From: Desulfobaculum sp044987625
Lineage (GTDB): Bacteria > Desulfobacterota > Desulfovibrionia > Desulfovibrionales > Desulfovibrionaceae
Length of the DNA stretch: 64,000 bases
Direction of reading: 5' to 3'
Assembly (NCBI RefSeq): GCF_044987625.1
Contig: NZ_JBJDSB010000007.1
Location: forward strand, 1-64,000
Part shown: in pieces, positions 26,932-35,915 of the stretch
How positions within the stretch are numbered: position 1 is the first letter of the stretch
Layout: every line of letters starts with the position of its first letter
Made by a program: the position numbers and the translations under genes
Notes under the pieces: model-generated
Databases searched by the model: none
What the model saw: only the letters and a program-made list of their open reading frames with translations
What the model was told of the DNA's origin: nothing

Positions 26932-27438
26932 TTACAGTCCGGCCTTGGGCCTGGGCAGAATGTTGGTTTTGGAGGAATCCACAAGGATGCCCTTGCTGAG
27001 CACCCGCCGCCCCACAAGCAGGCGGTAGGTGAAGTGGGAGCGGTCCGCAAGGTTGACGGGCGTCTCGATGGTCCTGTCGCCAAAGCGCATCAGCATCCGC
27101 ACAACCGGGCGGCGGTGGTAGCCTTCCGGACGGCGCTTGATGCGGACAAAGTCGATGAGCGGGCAGGTCATGGGCGTGCGCGCGCCGTCCTTGTCCACAT
27201 AGGTGAAGTGGACGCGTCCTTCCTCCTCGTCCACACGGATGTCCTCCGCGTGCAGGGATGAGGTTTTGGCTCCCGTATCCAGCTTGGCGTGGATCAGCAG
27301 CTCCGCGGAGTCGTCCGGGGGCATGATGAGGACGTATTCCGTCCAGCCCGCGACGATGGGGTCGGTGTCTGCTGCCGAGGCGATGCAGGGCAGCAGGATG
27401 AGGGTTATGAGCAGAAAAAACGTTCGGAGATGTCGCAT
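26932..27438 (-). CDS. Retropepsin-like aspartic protease (RimB-like, 'ATP-dependent zinc protease')
   Basis: A 168-residue exported protein with signal peptide (FFLLITLILLPCIASAA). The mature part carries the single pepsin-type motif LDTGAKTSSLHAEDI and a second RLLVGRRVLSKGILVD segment, typical of dimeric retropepsin-like bacterial peptidases. Older annotations call the family ATP-dependent zinc protease, but the DTG motif supports an aspartic protease. GGAGG precedes ATG 27438. First gene of the four-gene minus-strand operon. Confidence 0.85.
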   Translation of the reverse strand: MRHLRTFFLLITLILLPCIASAADTDPIVAGWTEYVLIMPPDDSAELLIHAKLDTGAKTSSLHAEDIRVDEEEGRVHFTYVDKDGARTPMTCPLIDFVRIKRRPEGYHRRPVVRMLMRFGDRTIETPVNLADRSHFTYRLLVGRRVLSKGILVDSSKTNILPRPKAGL

Positions 27439-27604
27439 TGGTCCTCCGGTATGGGGAGCCCTGACCCGTGCGCGGCGGCCCGCTTGTTGCGTCGGCAACT
27501 GTTTGGGCGGTCATGGCGCGTTGTGGATGGTGCAGGTGCGTGGCGTAGGGCGCAGTGCATCCGCCCGGTACGGGCGAACGGCGTTTCTGGCGCGCAGTGC
27601 CGCG

Positions 27605-28603
27605 TTACACCATGCGGGTCAGCCTCTCCTCGATGTCGTGTTCTAGGACGATGGGGGCCTTGGGGATGGCGTCAAAGGTGAAGCCGTGCACAAGGTCCTG
27701 CGGGGTGCAGGTGGTCCCGGCCGGAGCCAGACCAGCCCTGTGGGCAAGGTCGCCGATGATGGCCTGCGCGCGGGCGCCGCCCTGGCGCAGGGCGCGGATT
27801 TCGAAATGTTTGTGGCGCTTGGCAAGACGCTCACCCCCGGCGTCGAGAACGAGGGGGACGTGGGCGTACTCAGGCGCTGGCGCGTCAAGAAGCTGATGGA
27901 TGTAGAGCTGCCGGGGCGTGCAGTGCAGGATGTCGTCGCCGCGCACCACCTGTGTGATGCGCTGGTCCACGTCGTCCACAGCCACGGCAAGCTGGTAGGC
28001 GATAACGCCGTCGGAGCGGCGGATGGGAAAGTCGCCGCCGCACTCCTGCCAGCAGGTGGAGATGGGGCCGCGTATACGGTCCGTGAAGGCGATGGTTTCA
28101 CATGTGCCGTGCAGGCGCAGGGCCGGGGCGCGGCCAGCGGCGCGGCGCGCCTCGCGCTGGTCCTGGGTCAGGTGCAGGCAGGTGCCGGGGTAGGCTGGTC
28201 CGGCTTCGCCCACATGCGGGGCGGACGCCAGCGAGCGCAGTTCCTTGCGGGTGCAGAAGCAGGGGAAGGTCAGCCCCTCGGCGGTCAAACGCTCGATAAC
28301 CTCGGCGTAGCGGTCAAGACGCTCGCTTTGGGTATAGGGCGCGTAGGGGCCTCCGCAGTCCGGGCCTTCGTCCCAGTCGATGCCCAGCCACTCAAGGTCG
28401 CGCATGATGTCGTCGGCGTAGGCCTGCCGGGAGCGCTCCGGGTCGATGTCCTCCATGCGCAGGACAAGACGGCCGCCCTGTGAGCGAACGCCCAGCCAGC
28501 AGAGAAGGAACGCCCAAATATTGCCCAGATGCAGGTGCCCCGTCGGGCTTGGTGCCAGACGGCCACGCACCGGGCGGAGCATGTGTTCCGTTTCATTCTC
28601 CAT
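27605..28603 (-). CDS. gluQ: Glutamyl-Q tRNA(Asp) synthetase
   Basis: A 332-residue truncated GluRS-like enzyme. The HIGH-type motif is PSPTGHLHLGN, the zinc site is CFCTRKE with a downstream YPGTC, and the KMSKS region is degenerate (RLAKRHK). The anticodon-binding domain of GltX is absent, as expected for GluQ, which attaches glutamate to queuosine of tRNA-Asp. The start at 28603 is chosen at MENETEH just before the catalytic core; no clear ribosome site is seen, and a start further upstream is possible. Confidence 0.85.
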   Translation of the reverse strand: MENETEHMLRPVRGRLAPSPTGHLHLGNIWAFLLCWLGVRSQGGRLVLRMEDIDPERSRQAYADDIMRDLEWLGIDWDEGPDCGGPYAPYTQSERLDRYAEVIERLTAEGLTFPCFCTRKELRSLASAPHVGEAGPAYPGTCLHLTQDQREARRAAGRAPALRLHGTCETIAFTDRIRGPISTCWQECGGDFPIRRSDGVIAYQLAVAVDDVDQRITQVVRGDDILHCTPRQLYIHQLLDAPAPEYAHVPLVLDAGGERLAKRHKHFEIRALRQGGARAQAIIGDLAHRAGLAPAGTTCTPQDLVHGFTFDAIPKAPIVLEHDIEERLTRMV

Positions 28604-28831
28604 GGCGGGTGTGGAAGCACGGTGCGGGTGAATTGTCAAGCTGTAGCACATCGCCATGCGCGCGGGTGCGGGCATGTTTTTGTCGGGCGAGGGCGTGGTG
28701 AACGGGGCCATGCGCAGCTCGGGCGGGAGCGTTGCCGCCGAAGCAGGCTGGGCGCGCAGGAGCAGTGGCGCGGGCCGGAAGGGCGGCCGGGGCATGGCGC
28801 AAAAGCGCAGCGGCGCAGGATGCGGACATGG

Positions 28832-29479
28832 TCAGGCCCAGCGGCGGGGCTTGGCCGCAAGGGAGGGGCCGGCGCTGTGGTGGATGCCATTTTCCGCGTC
28901 GCGCAGGTCGCCGGGGGTGTTGATGTTGAAGAAGCTGCTGAGCTGCGGGTCCACGCGCCGCAGGTCGTCAAAGGAGAGGGGATGCGCGGCAACAGCGTCA
29001 AACAGGCGCACCACCTGCCGCACACCCGTAGCGGCAAGGGCTTCAATATCCGGCAGGATGGCGCGGGCGTACACCGCAAGCAGTGGATGCCAAAACCCGT
29101 CCTCGCCCCTAGGGACGACGGCGGGCGCGTCCGGTGCGGCGTTCAGGAGCATCTCCAGCAAGGCTGGGTGCAGGAAGGGCGCGTCGCATGGGACGACCAA
29201 AATTCGCTCGTAACGGGCATGGCTGAGGGCGGCGTGCAGGCCGGTGAGTGGCCCGGATGCGGGCAGCAGGTCCGGCACGGCGCGGATGGGCGCCGCGTCC
29301 GTATCCGCATCCGCCGCGCCAACGAGTAAGATGTCTGTGGACAGCGGGGTCAGCACATCAAGCTGGAGTTGCAGCAGGGTGCGGCCGCCAAGGCGCAGGC
29401 TGGCCTTGTCCACGCCGCCGAGGCGCTCTCCGCGGCCTCCGGCGAGGATGGCGATGGATATGTGGTGTGTGGTTGGCAT
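28832..29479 (-). CDS. mobA: Molybdenum cofactor guanylyltransferase MobA
   Basis: A 215-residue protein with the nucleotidyltransferase signature ILAGGRGERLGGVDKASLRL, the metal-binding VVPCDAPFL and the C-terminal FFNINTPGDL. It attaches GMP to molybdopterin for bis-MGD enzymes such as the formate dehydrogenase at 2451. Stands between gluQ and a PotD-like gene on the same strand. Confidence 0.88.
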   Translation of the reverse strand: MPTTHHISIAILAGGRGERLGGVDKASLRLGGRTLLQLQLDVLTPLSTDILLVGAADADTDAAPIRAVPDLLPASGPLTGLHAALSHARYERILVVPCDAPFLHPALLEMLLNAAPDAPAVVPRGEDGFWHPLLAVYARAILPDIEALAATGVRQVVRLFDAVAAHPLSFDDLRRVDPQLSSFFNINTPGDLRDAENGIHHSAGPSLAAKPRRWA

Positions 29480-29535
29480 GACGTATGGTGCGTGCAGGCG
29501 GAGCGGTTCGTCTGCGGGGTGTTCTTGGCGTGGTT

Positions 29536-30585
29536 TTAACGGGCGCGCCTGATGCTGTCGAGGATTTTGGCCTCTATGGATTCCAGCTCATCGGAGACGG
29601 GCGGGTACCATTTGATGTTTGCCATTGCGTTTTGGGTGTAGGTGCGGGTGTGGTGGACGCGGATGCGGTCGTCCAGATAGCGGTGGGCGTGGCGTGAGGC
29701 CGTGGGGAAAAATTCCAAATTGGAGAATGCGGCGGCATTTTCAGGGCGCATCATAAAATTGATCCACGCGTAGGCGCCGTCAATGTTGGTGGCCTTTTCC
29801 GGAATGGCAAAGGTGTCCATCCAGCCCAGCGCGCCGCTGGCAGGCACCACAAAGGTGATGTCGGGATTCTGGTCATTGAGCGCCCAGCCGTCGTTGTCCC
29901 AGCCCATAGCAACGTGGACTGTTCCGTCCAGCAGGGCGCGGCGCAGTTCGTCGGCGGTGTTCCAGTACATGGCCACAAGGGGTTTGCTGGTCATCAAAAG
30001 GTTTGCCGCGCGGGTGATGAGGTCCTCGTAGTGCTGTGGCGAGCCGTAGAGGTGGAACGGGTTCTCCCCGAGGCTGAACGCCAGAGCGATGAGGGTGGGG
30101 CGTTTGAGGCGGTAGCTGATGCGCCCTTTGTAGGCGGGGTCGAGGAGCGCGTCGTAGTCCGTGGCATCCGGAGCCTTGGCCGTGTTGACGATGAGTCCCG
30201 ACGTCCCCCAGCAGAAGGGAACAGCGTAGGGCGTTGTGCCAATGCTGGTGTGGTGCAGTGTGGCCGAGAGCAGGACAGGGTCAAACAGCTCGGTCTTGAC
30301 GCGTGAGAGGTCGATGGGTTGGTACAGGCCATAGGCCTTTTGCGCCCCGGCGATGCGGTCCTGACTGGGCTGAACGAGGTCAAAGGGGGCATCGGGCGCG
30401 CGCAGCAGGGGAATCATCTCTTCATTATTGGAATAGGTCACCGAGACGTTGATGCCTGTTTCCTGCGTGAAGCGCTCCACAAGGCGCGGGGGAGCATACC
30501 CCTGCCACGTCAGAAGGCGCAGCGGCTCCGCGCCCTGTGCGGGCGCGGACCACACGACGAAAAGAAGCAAGAGGAAAAGGCGCAT
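29536..30585 (-). CDS. PotD-like spermidine/putrescine-type binding protein
   Basis: A 349-residue exported protein: signal peptide (LFLLLLFVVWSAPAQGA), then LRLLTWQGYAPPRLVERFTQETG, FDLVQPS, PYAVPFCWGTSGLIVN and the C-terminal AYAWINFMMRPENAAAF. This is the PotD/PotF family. AAGGAG precedes ATG 30585. No permease or ATPase genes accompany it here, so the transport partner must lie elsewhere. Confidence 0.85.
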   Translation of the reverse strand: MRLFLLLLFVVWSAPAQGAEPLRLLTWQGYAPPRLVERFTQETGINVSVTYSNNEEMIPLLRAPDAPFDLVQPSQDRIAGAQKAYGLYQPIDLSRVKTELFDPVLLSATLHHTSIGTTPYAVPFCWGTSGLIVNTAKAPDATDYDALLDPAYKGRISYRLKRPTLIALAFSLGENPFHLYGSPQHYEDLITRAANLLMTSKPLVAMYWNTADELRRALLDGTVHVAMGWDNDGWALNDQNPDITFVVPASGALGWMDTFAIPEKATNIDGAYAWINFMMRPENAAAFSNLEFFPTASRHAHRYLDDRIRVHHTRTYTQNAMANIKWYPPVSDELESIEAKILDSIRRAR

Positions 30586-30608
30586 GATGACTCCTTGTCG
30601 CCGAAGGG

Positions 30609-31949
30609 CTAGCGCGCCACAACCAGCAAAACAGAGTGCTGGATAGCGCTGGCAAGGGCCTCCAAAGACCGCTCGCCCGTGGACAGCGTGCCGGGGCACC
30701 CCATCCCAAAGATGGATTTGATGCGTCCACCTAGTCCTGCCGTATGGCGCGGCGCGCGGGCAATGAGGCTGCGGACCAAATCCGCGCGCAGGGCGTAATT
30801 CATTTCTCCGGGCAATTCTCCCGTGGTGTGGAAGACATGCTGCGCGTCAATAACCGCCTGCACAACGCCTACCACCTCGCCACGGTCATTGACCAGCGGG
30901 CCACCGCTGTTGCCGCTGGAAAGGGGGACGGAAATGGTGAAGGTTCGCGGGTCGTCCTGTATACCCTTGAGGCCGCTGATGCGTCCGGTTGAGAGCTTGG
31001 GCGAGGCGCCAAGAATGGCGACCTGCGGAAAGCCGATGGTAAAGACGCTGGCCCCAAGACCGGGGGGCTGGGCCGCAAGGGGCAGGGCCGGCGGCAGGGT
31101 GCACGGGTCCTCAACGCCCAGCAGCACAAGGTCGCTTTGCATGTCGGCTTCGGCCACATACGCCGTCAGACGCGTGCCGTCCTCAAGCAGCAGGTCGATG
31201 CGTGGGCGTCCGCGCACCACGTGCAAATTGGTGACAACGTATCCCTCAGCCACGGGCCAGCCTGTGCCCGTGGACAGCGTGTCGGGCGATTCGGGCTGGG
31301 TGCCGTGCTGCTCCACCTCCTGCACAATGACTTTTACCGCCGGATGACCGGGCCGGAATGCGCTGAGGCGGCGCGCGGATTCAAGGGCGAGGTCAAAGCG
31401 CCGCTCCCGCGCAAAGGCCATTCCGGCCGAGGCCAGCAGGCCTGTGCCGCGCTGAACATTTTGCCGCGCGCCTTCGCCCTGCATGTCCATGGTCCCCAGC
31501 AGCAGCATGGCATCGGGGATGTCCTTGCGGGCGGCGGTGGTGAGCCACTTGCGCGCAAGGGCGGCATCACGCGGGACGCCGAGGCCGCGCAGGTGCAGGT
31601 AGCCTAGGGCAAACTGCGCCCGGGGGTGGTCCTGCCGCGCGGCGCGGCGCAGCCACGTTGCGGCATCCTTGAACAGGATGCGCCCCTTGCCGTGCCAGCC
31701 CTCGCGCATTTCGCGCTCCGCACGGCCCGCCAGCAGAAAGCCAAGCAGGAATTGCGCCTCGCTGTCGCCTTGGCGCGCTGCGGCCCGAAGGCGCGACTCC
31801 TCGCCGGGGGCTGGCGGCGCGGCGGTAAAGAAGGACACCTCCGCCGCACGTACAGGCAGGGCGCACAGCACGACCACACACGCCAGCGCCGCCATAAGGG
31901 CGCGGACGCGGCTGGTGCGCGGGTGTGGGCGGTGTCGTGGTGCGGGCAT
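30609..31949 (-). CDS. Exported trypsin-like serine protease with Sel1 repeats
   Basis: A 446-residue protein with signal peptide (ALACVVVLCALPVRAA), Sel1-type repeats at about 55-180 (AQFLLGFLLAG, AQFALGYLHLRGLGVPRD, AMLLLGTMDMQGEG) and a C-terminal S1C (Deg-like) protease domain with catalytic His in VVTNLHVV, Asp in QSDLVLLGVE and Ser in SSGNSGGPLV. No PDZ domain is seen, unlike DegP. Likely a periplasmic quality-control or regulatory protease. It ends 24 bases before the PotD-like start on the same strand. Confidence 0.82.
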   Translation of the reverse strand: MPAPRHRPHPRTSRVRALMAALACVVVLCALPVRAAEVSFFTAAPPAPGEESRLRAAARQGDSEAQFLLGFLLAGRAEREMREGWHGKGRILFKDAATWLRRAARQDHPRAQFALGYLHLRGLGVPRDAALARKWLTTAARKDIPDAMLLLGTMDMQGEGARQNVQRGTGLLASAGMAFARERRFDLALESARRLSAFRPGHPAVKVIVQEVEQHGTQPESPDTLSTGTGWPVAEGYVVTNLHVVRGRPRIDLLLEDGTRLTAYVAEADMQSDLVLLGVEDPCTLPPALPLAAQPPGLGASVFTIGFPQVAILGASPKLSTGRISGLKGIQDDPRTFTISVPLSSGNSGGPLVNDRGEVVGVVQAVIDAQHVFHTTGELPGEMNYALRADLVRSLIARAPRHTAGLGGRIKSIFGMGCPGTLSTGERSLEALASAIQHSVLLVVAR

Positions 31950-32081
31950 GGTGGCGATGGCCTGCCTTGGTCAAAGGTTGAGGAGGCAACTATACCACTA
32001 TGATTCTCGTCGAGGCAACGAGGGAGCGGATTTTCGCGGAATGGACCAGCGCAGGGGAAGGGAAGAAATGCAAATGCGGGG

Positions 32082-32110
32082 TTGACTGTTGCGTAAGCAA
32101 CGCTTATGAC
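32082..32110 (+). promoter_or_regulatory. Sigma-70-type promoter of a short transcription unit
   Basis: TTGACT (32082-32087) and TATGAC (32105-32110) are spaced by 17 bases. The spacer contains the inverted pair GTTGC-GTAA-GCAAC, a possible operator. Transcription would start near 32117. Confidence 0.6.
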
Positions 32111-32151
32111 TGCCCTCGCATGAACACCAGATTCACAGAGGAGGACGCACC

Positions 32152-32226
32152 ATGAAACAGCTTTTTCGGACGCTCTTCGTGCTGGCGGTTATCATCGTGT
32201 GGAACGCAACGCCCTGCGTTGCCTAG
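32152..32226 (+). CDS. 24-residue hydrophobic peptide
   Basis: ATG 32152 follows a strong GAGGAGG ribosome site and opens a 24-codon frame (begins MKQLFRTLFVLAVIIVW, ends ...PCVA) that stops at TAG. It has a basic N-terminus and one hydrophobic helix, like a bare signal peptide or a small membrane protein, with one Cys near the end. Promoter, ribosome site, frame and a 20-bp terminator stem lie within 230 bases, which argues for a real small gene. No family is recognised. Confidence 0.55.
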   Translation: MKQLFRTLFVLAVIIVWNATPCVA

Positions 32227-32263
32227 CAGGTGATGCCCCGGCATGCCGGGATTGAATCATACG

Positions 32264-32307
32264 CGCAATCAGGCGCCGCCCCGTATCCGGGGCGGCGCCT
32301 GATTGCG
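32264..32307 (+). terminator. 20-bp perfect terminator hairpin
   Basis: Arms 32264-32283 and 32288-32307 pair perfectly over 20 bp with loop TATC, then TTT. It closes the small peptide unit and also lies just beyond the end of the convergent kinase gene (32319). Confidence 0.85.
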
Positions 32308-32318
32308 TTTGGGGCGTG

Positions 32319-35105
32319 CTAAAGGCTGGGAGTGGTGTTTTGCGGCAGGGCGATGTTGACCCAAAAGTCCACAGTGGTGCCCTTGTTCACGCAGCTGTCC
32401 ACAGTGATGATGCCGCCCATGCGGGAGACAAGGCGGCGGACAATGCCAAGGCCAAGGCCTGTGCCCTCGTACTTGCGCGATTTGCCCCAGTTCAGCTGAA
32501 TGAAGGGGTCGAAGATGGTTTCCAGCTTGTCCTCGGGGATGCCGATGCCCGTGTCCGTGACGGTGAAGAGCAGACGAGCCGAGCCGGGGGCCGTGGCCTT
32601 GCGCAGCATCTGCACGTCTACCCGAACACTGCCCTTTTTGGTGAATTTCACCGCGTTGCCCACAAGGTTGAACAGGATTTGGCGCATGCGGCCTTCATCG
32701 CCAATGATCATTTTGGGGATGGAGTCGTCCACGGTGTAGCCGATGGTCAGCCCCTGCCGTTTGCTCTGCTGGGCAAAGGTGTTGATAACCATGCGGATGG
32801 TGCGGCGCAGATTGAACTCGTTGTGGGACAGGGTAATCATGTCCGCCTGCAACTTGGAGAAGTCCAAAATGTCGTTGATGATGGTCAGCAGGCCTTCCCC
32901 GGCTTGCAGGGCGGTTTCTACGCAGTCGCGCTGCTCGTAGTCCAGTTCCGTATCCAGCAGCACATCCAGCATGCCCAGCACGCCGTTGAGGGGCGAGCGC
33001 AGCTCGTGGCTCATATTGGCGAGAAATTCCGTCTTCATTGTGCTGGCGTCCTGCGCCAGGTCGCGGGCGCGGCGCAGGTTGTCCTCTATGCGCTTGTTCT
33101 CCGTGATTTCGCGGGAGACTTTGAGGATGCTGCCGTGCTCGTCCTCACCTGTGCGCAGGGCGTAGTACTGTACCTCCCAGATGGAGCCGTCGGCATGCGT
33201 GACTTCGTTGCGCATGGTGGTACCCGTTTCCAGAACGCGCTCCACCGGACAGCCGGGGCATGGCGTGTCGCGGCCCGTAAAGATGCGGTGGCAGGCATTG
33301 TTGACCATGTCGTCCAGTTCGCGCCCCGCGGCGTCCGCAGCGGCGGAGTTGGCCCAGATGATGCGGCGGTCCGCGGTCTGGTGGACGACGGTCTCCGTGA
33401 TGGTGGACAGAATAAGCTGCTTTTCCGACTCCGACCGGCGCAGGGCTTCTGCGGCGAATTTCTGTTCGGTGATGTTGCGCGCCACCTCAATGGCGCCGAT
33501 GACGGCGCCTTGCGCATCAAAGACAGGGTACCCCGTCACAAACCACACATGCCCGTCCGGCGTGGCCATCTCGCGCGCAATGGGATCGCCTGTGTCGATG
33601 GCTTCGCGTACGGGACAGCCCTCGCATGGGGCGGTGCGGTTGTGCCACAGCTCGTAGCACTTGCGCGAGGCAAGGTCATCCTGCGTCAGGTTCAGCGAGC
33701 GCGTGGCGGCCTCGTTGCCCCACAGCACGGTGTGGGACAGGTCGTGCCGGATGACGATTTCCGAAATGGTGGAGAGGATGGTGTGTTTTTCCTCTTCGGT
33801 GCGGCGCAGGCGTTGCTGCGCATGTATGCGTTCCGTCACGTCGTTAATGGTGACGATGGCGTATTCCTTGGTCCCGGATGCCGTGTAAATGGCGCTGACG
33901 CGCACATCCGCCCAGAATGGCTGCCCATTTTTGTGGATATAGCGTTTTTCCAGCGTGCACGAGGCGTTTACGCTGTCCATGGAGTCGATCATTTCACGGG
34001 TGATGGCGTAGTCGTCTGGGTGGGTGAGGTCGTCTGGATGTTTCCCTAACAGCTCCCCTTTGGTATACCCAAATATCTCCGCCGCTTTGCGGTTGGCGTC
34101 GATGATGAAGCTGTCTTTGTTGGTGATGAGAATGCCCGACGGCGAGCTGTCGAAAATGGCTTTGAAGAAGGAATCGTGCCGCTTCATCCGGACGGCGGCT
34201 TCGCGCTGCGGGGTGATGTCCATCATTAGGCCAACAATGCGTTTTTCGCCGTCTGCCGTGGTGGTCAGCACCATGTCATCACGAATCCAGCGCCATGTGC
34301 CGTCGGCGTGGCGGAAGCGGTATTCCACCATGTGGTGCCCAAGGGACTGGAGCACGTCCTCCACGTCAATGACGCCAAGGTCGTCGGGATGCATGTGCTG
34401 GAGGAAAAACTCCGTACTGCCGGTCGCTTCCTCCACCGTGTAGCCGAGGATGTCCGTGATGCTGGGGCTGACGTATAGTCCCGGAAATCCGTCGGTATTA
34501 AGAACGCAATAGAGGATGAATGGCGCGCTGGAGAGGAGGTCTTCCAGCCGGGCGAGGGAGAGGGCAAAGTGGCATTCCCCTGCGGCGTCGCGCGGGGCGC
34601 TGCACGGGGCGTCCTGCGAGCAGGGCGCGCTGGGTTTGGGCGCAAGCGCCACGTCGTCCGTTATATCCGTAATAGTGCCGGTGATGGTTGCTGTTTCGCC
34701 GTCCCCGGCGCTGAGGGTCATTGCATCACGAAGCACTCGCCACGAGCCGTCCGCGTGGCGGAAGCGGTACTCGGCGGTGTGCCGCCCTGAAATGGGCAGA
34801 CGCTTGGCCGTAACGGCAGGGGCGGGGTCGTCCGGATGGATGCGGGAGCGCCAAAAGTCCGGGTCGGCGACAACCTCATCGGGAGTGTAGCCAAGGATGC
34901 TGGTGATATTGGGGCTGACGGCGGAGATGGCACCGTAGGCGGTGAACGGAGCGGAATAAAAAATGTATGGAGAGGCTTCAAGCAGCGAATCGAGTTGGCT
35001 TTTTGACGCGGCAAGGGCGTCGCGTTCGCGGGTGACGCGTTGAAGTTCCTCGCGAAGGCGCTCGTCTCGCGCAAGGAGTCGTTCCGGGGGCAGGTGCTCG
35101 TGCAT
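32319..35105 (-). CDS. Multi-PAS sensor histidine kinase
   Basis: A 928-residue soluble kinase with an N-terminal coiled coil and five PAS/PAC units (about 40-155, 190-305, 310-430, 435-560, 560-675), then HisKA with His700 (MSHELRSPLNG) and HATPase (NLVGNAVKF, DTGIGIP, GTGLGLG). There is no receiver domain or membrane helix. PAS 4 and PAS 5 each carry a Cys motif of the form C-x11-C-x2-CPV (near residues 482-499 and 602-619), which could hold a metal or Fe-S centre or act as a thiol switch. No response regulator adjoins it. Confidence 0.85.
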   Translation of the reverse strand: MHEHLPPERLLARDERLREELQRVTRERDALAASKSQLDSLLEASPYIFYSAPFTAYGAISAVSPNITSILGYTPDEVVADPDFWRSRIHPDDPAPAVTAKRLPISGRHTAEYRFRHADGSWRVLRDAMTLSAGDGETATITGTITDITDDVALAPKPSAPCSQDAPCSAPRDAAGECHFALSLARLEDLLSSAPFILYCVLNTDGFPGLYVSPSITDILGYTVEEATGSTEFFLQHMHPDDLGVIDVEDVLQSLGHHMVEYRFRHADGTWRWIRDDMVLTTTADGEKRIVGLMMDITPQREAAVRMKRHDSFFKAIFDSSPSGILITNKDSFIIDANRKAAEIFGYTKGELLGKHPDDLTHPDDYAITREMIDSMDSVNASCTLEKRYIHKNGQPFWADVRVSAIYTASGTKEYAIVTINDVTERIHAQQRLRRTEEEKHTILSTISEIVIRHDLSHTVLWGNEAATRSLNLTQDDLASRKCYELWHNRTAPCEGCPVREAIDTGDPIAREMATPDGHVWFVTGYPVFDAQGAVIGAIEVARNITEQKFAAEALRRSESEKQLILSTITETVVHQTADRRIIWANSAAADAAGRELDDMVNNACHRIFTGRDTPCPGCPVERVLETGTTMRNEVTHADGSIWEVQYYALRTGEDEHGSILKVSREITENKRIEDNLRRARDLAQDASTMKTEFLANMSHELRSPLNGVLGMLDVLLDTELDYEQRDCVETALQAGEGLLTIINDILDFSKLQADMITLSHNEFNLRRTIRMVINTFAQQSKRQGLTIGYTVDDSIPKMIIGDEGRMRQILFNLVGNAVKFTKKGSVRVDVQMLRKATAPGSARLLFTVTDTGIGIPEDKLETIFDPFIQLNWGKSRKYEGTGLGLGIVRRLVSRMGGIITVDSCVNKGTTVDFWVNIALPQNTTPSL

Positions 35106-35303
35106 GTCCGTCTACTCCGTCCCGAAGGTGATGGTTGGAGGTGGTGCTGCGCCGCAGTCCCTGAGGTGAGCTGCTTGGGATATATGCAGATGGGAATCGT
35201 CGTGTCAAACCTTCGTCCGGAAGGGGGGACGCGGTGCGCGCGAGTTGTGTCACGCCACAAACTCGGGTAAGGATTTGACATTCTTATGTCGGGAGGAAAA
35301 AAA

Positions 35304-35867
35304 GTGGAAATTCAGGAGACCGGTTTTCCCGGACTGTTCATCATCAAGCCCGCAGTACATGGCGACGGACGGGGATTTTTCCTTGAGAGCTGGAGCCGCC
35401 GGGTTTTTGCCGAGCACGGGATAGAGGTCGATTTTGTGCAGGACAACCACGCGCGGTCCGTCAAGCGGGGCGTGTTGCGGGGCTTGCACTTTCAGGCGCC
35501 GCCAGCGGCGCAATCCAAGCTCGTTCGCGTAACGCGCGGCGCGGTGTACGACGTGGTCGTGGACCTGCGCGTTGGCTCGCCCACCTACGGCAAGTGGCAC
35601 GCCGAAACGTTGAGCGAAGAGAATTTTCTGCAAATGTTCGTCCCAAAGGGCTTTGCCCACGCCTATCTGACGCTGACGGACGAGGTGGAGTTCCAGTACA
35701 AGGTGGACGCCTTCTACTCGCCGGAGTGCGACTCCGGCATTTTTTGGAACGACCCGGACCTTGGCATTGATTGGCCGGAACAGGACCCTATCCTTTCCGA
35801 CAAGGATACGCATTTGCAACGGCTGAGGGATTTTGCCTCCCCGTTCCGGTTTGACGCCGCGTCGTAA
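35304..35867 (+). CDS. rfbC: dTDP-4-dehydrorhamnose 3,5-epimerase
   Basis: A 187-residue cupin enzyme with the RmlC signatures GDGRGFFLESW, DFVQDNHARS, GVLRGLHFQ (catalytic His) and PKGFAHAYLTL. It makes dTDP-L-rhamnose precursors for surface polysaccharide. GTG 35304 is preferred over ATG 35286 because GGGAGG lies 7 bases before it and the family usually starts at this point (EIQETGFPG). It is followed by manC, consistent with a surface-sugar operon. Confidence 0.9.
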   Translation: MEIQETGFPGLFIIKPAVHGDGRGFFLESWSRRVFAEHGIEVDFVQDNHARSVKRGVLRGLHFQAPPAAQSKLVRVTRGAVYDVVVDLRVGSPTYGKWHAETLSEENFLQMFVPKGFAHAYLTLTDEVEFQYKVDAFYSPECDSGIFWNDPDLGIDWPEQDPILSDKDTHLQRLRDFASPFRFDAAS

Positions 35868-35915
35868 CGGCCGGAAGACAACAGCACTCAAACACTCGAC
35901 CCAAGGACAGCATCC

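Noticed and set aside
19181..27261. Very long open frames antisense to the cyclase, deacetylase-like and 7TM genes
   Set aside because: They are His/Arg/Gln-rich mirror frames of high-GC genes, with no family resemblance or ribosome sites.
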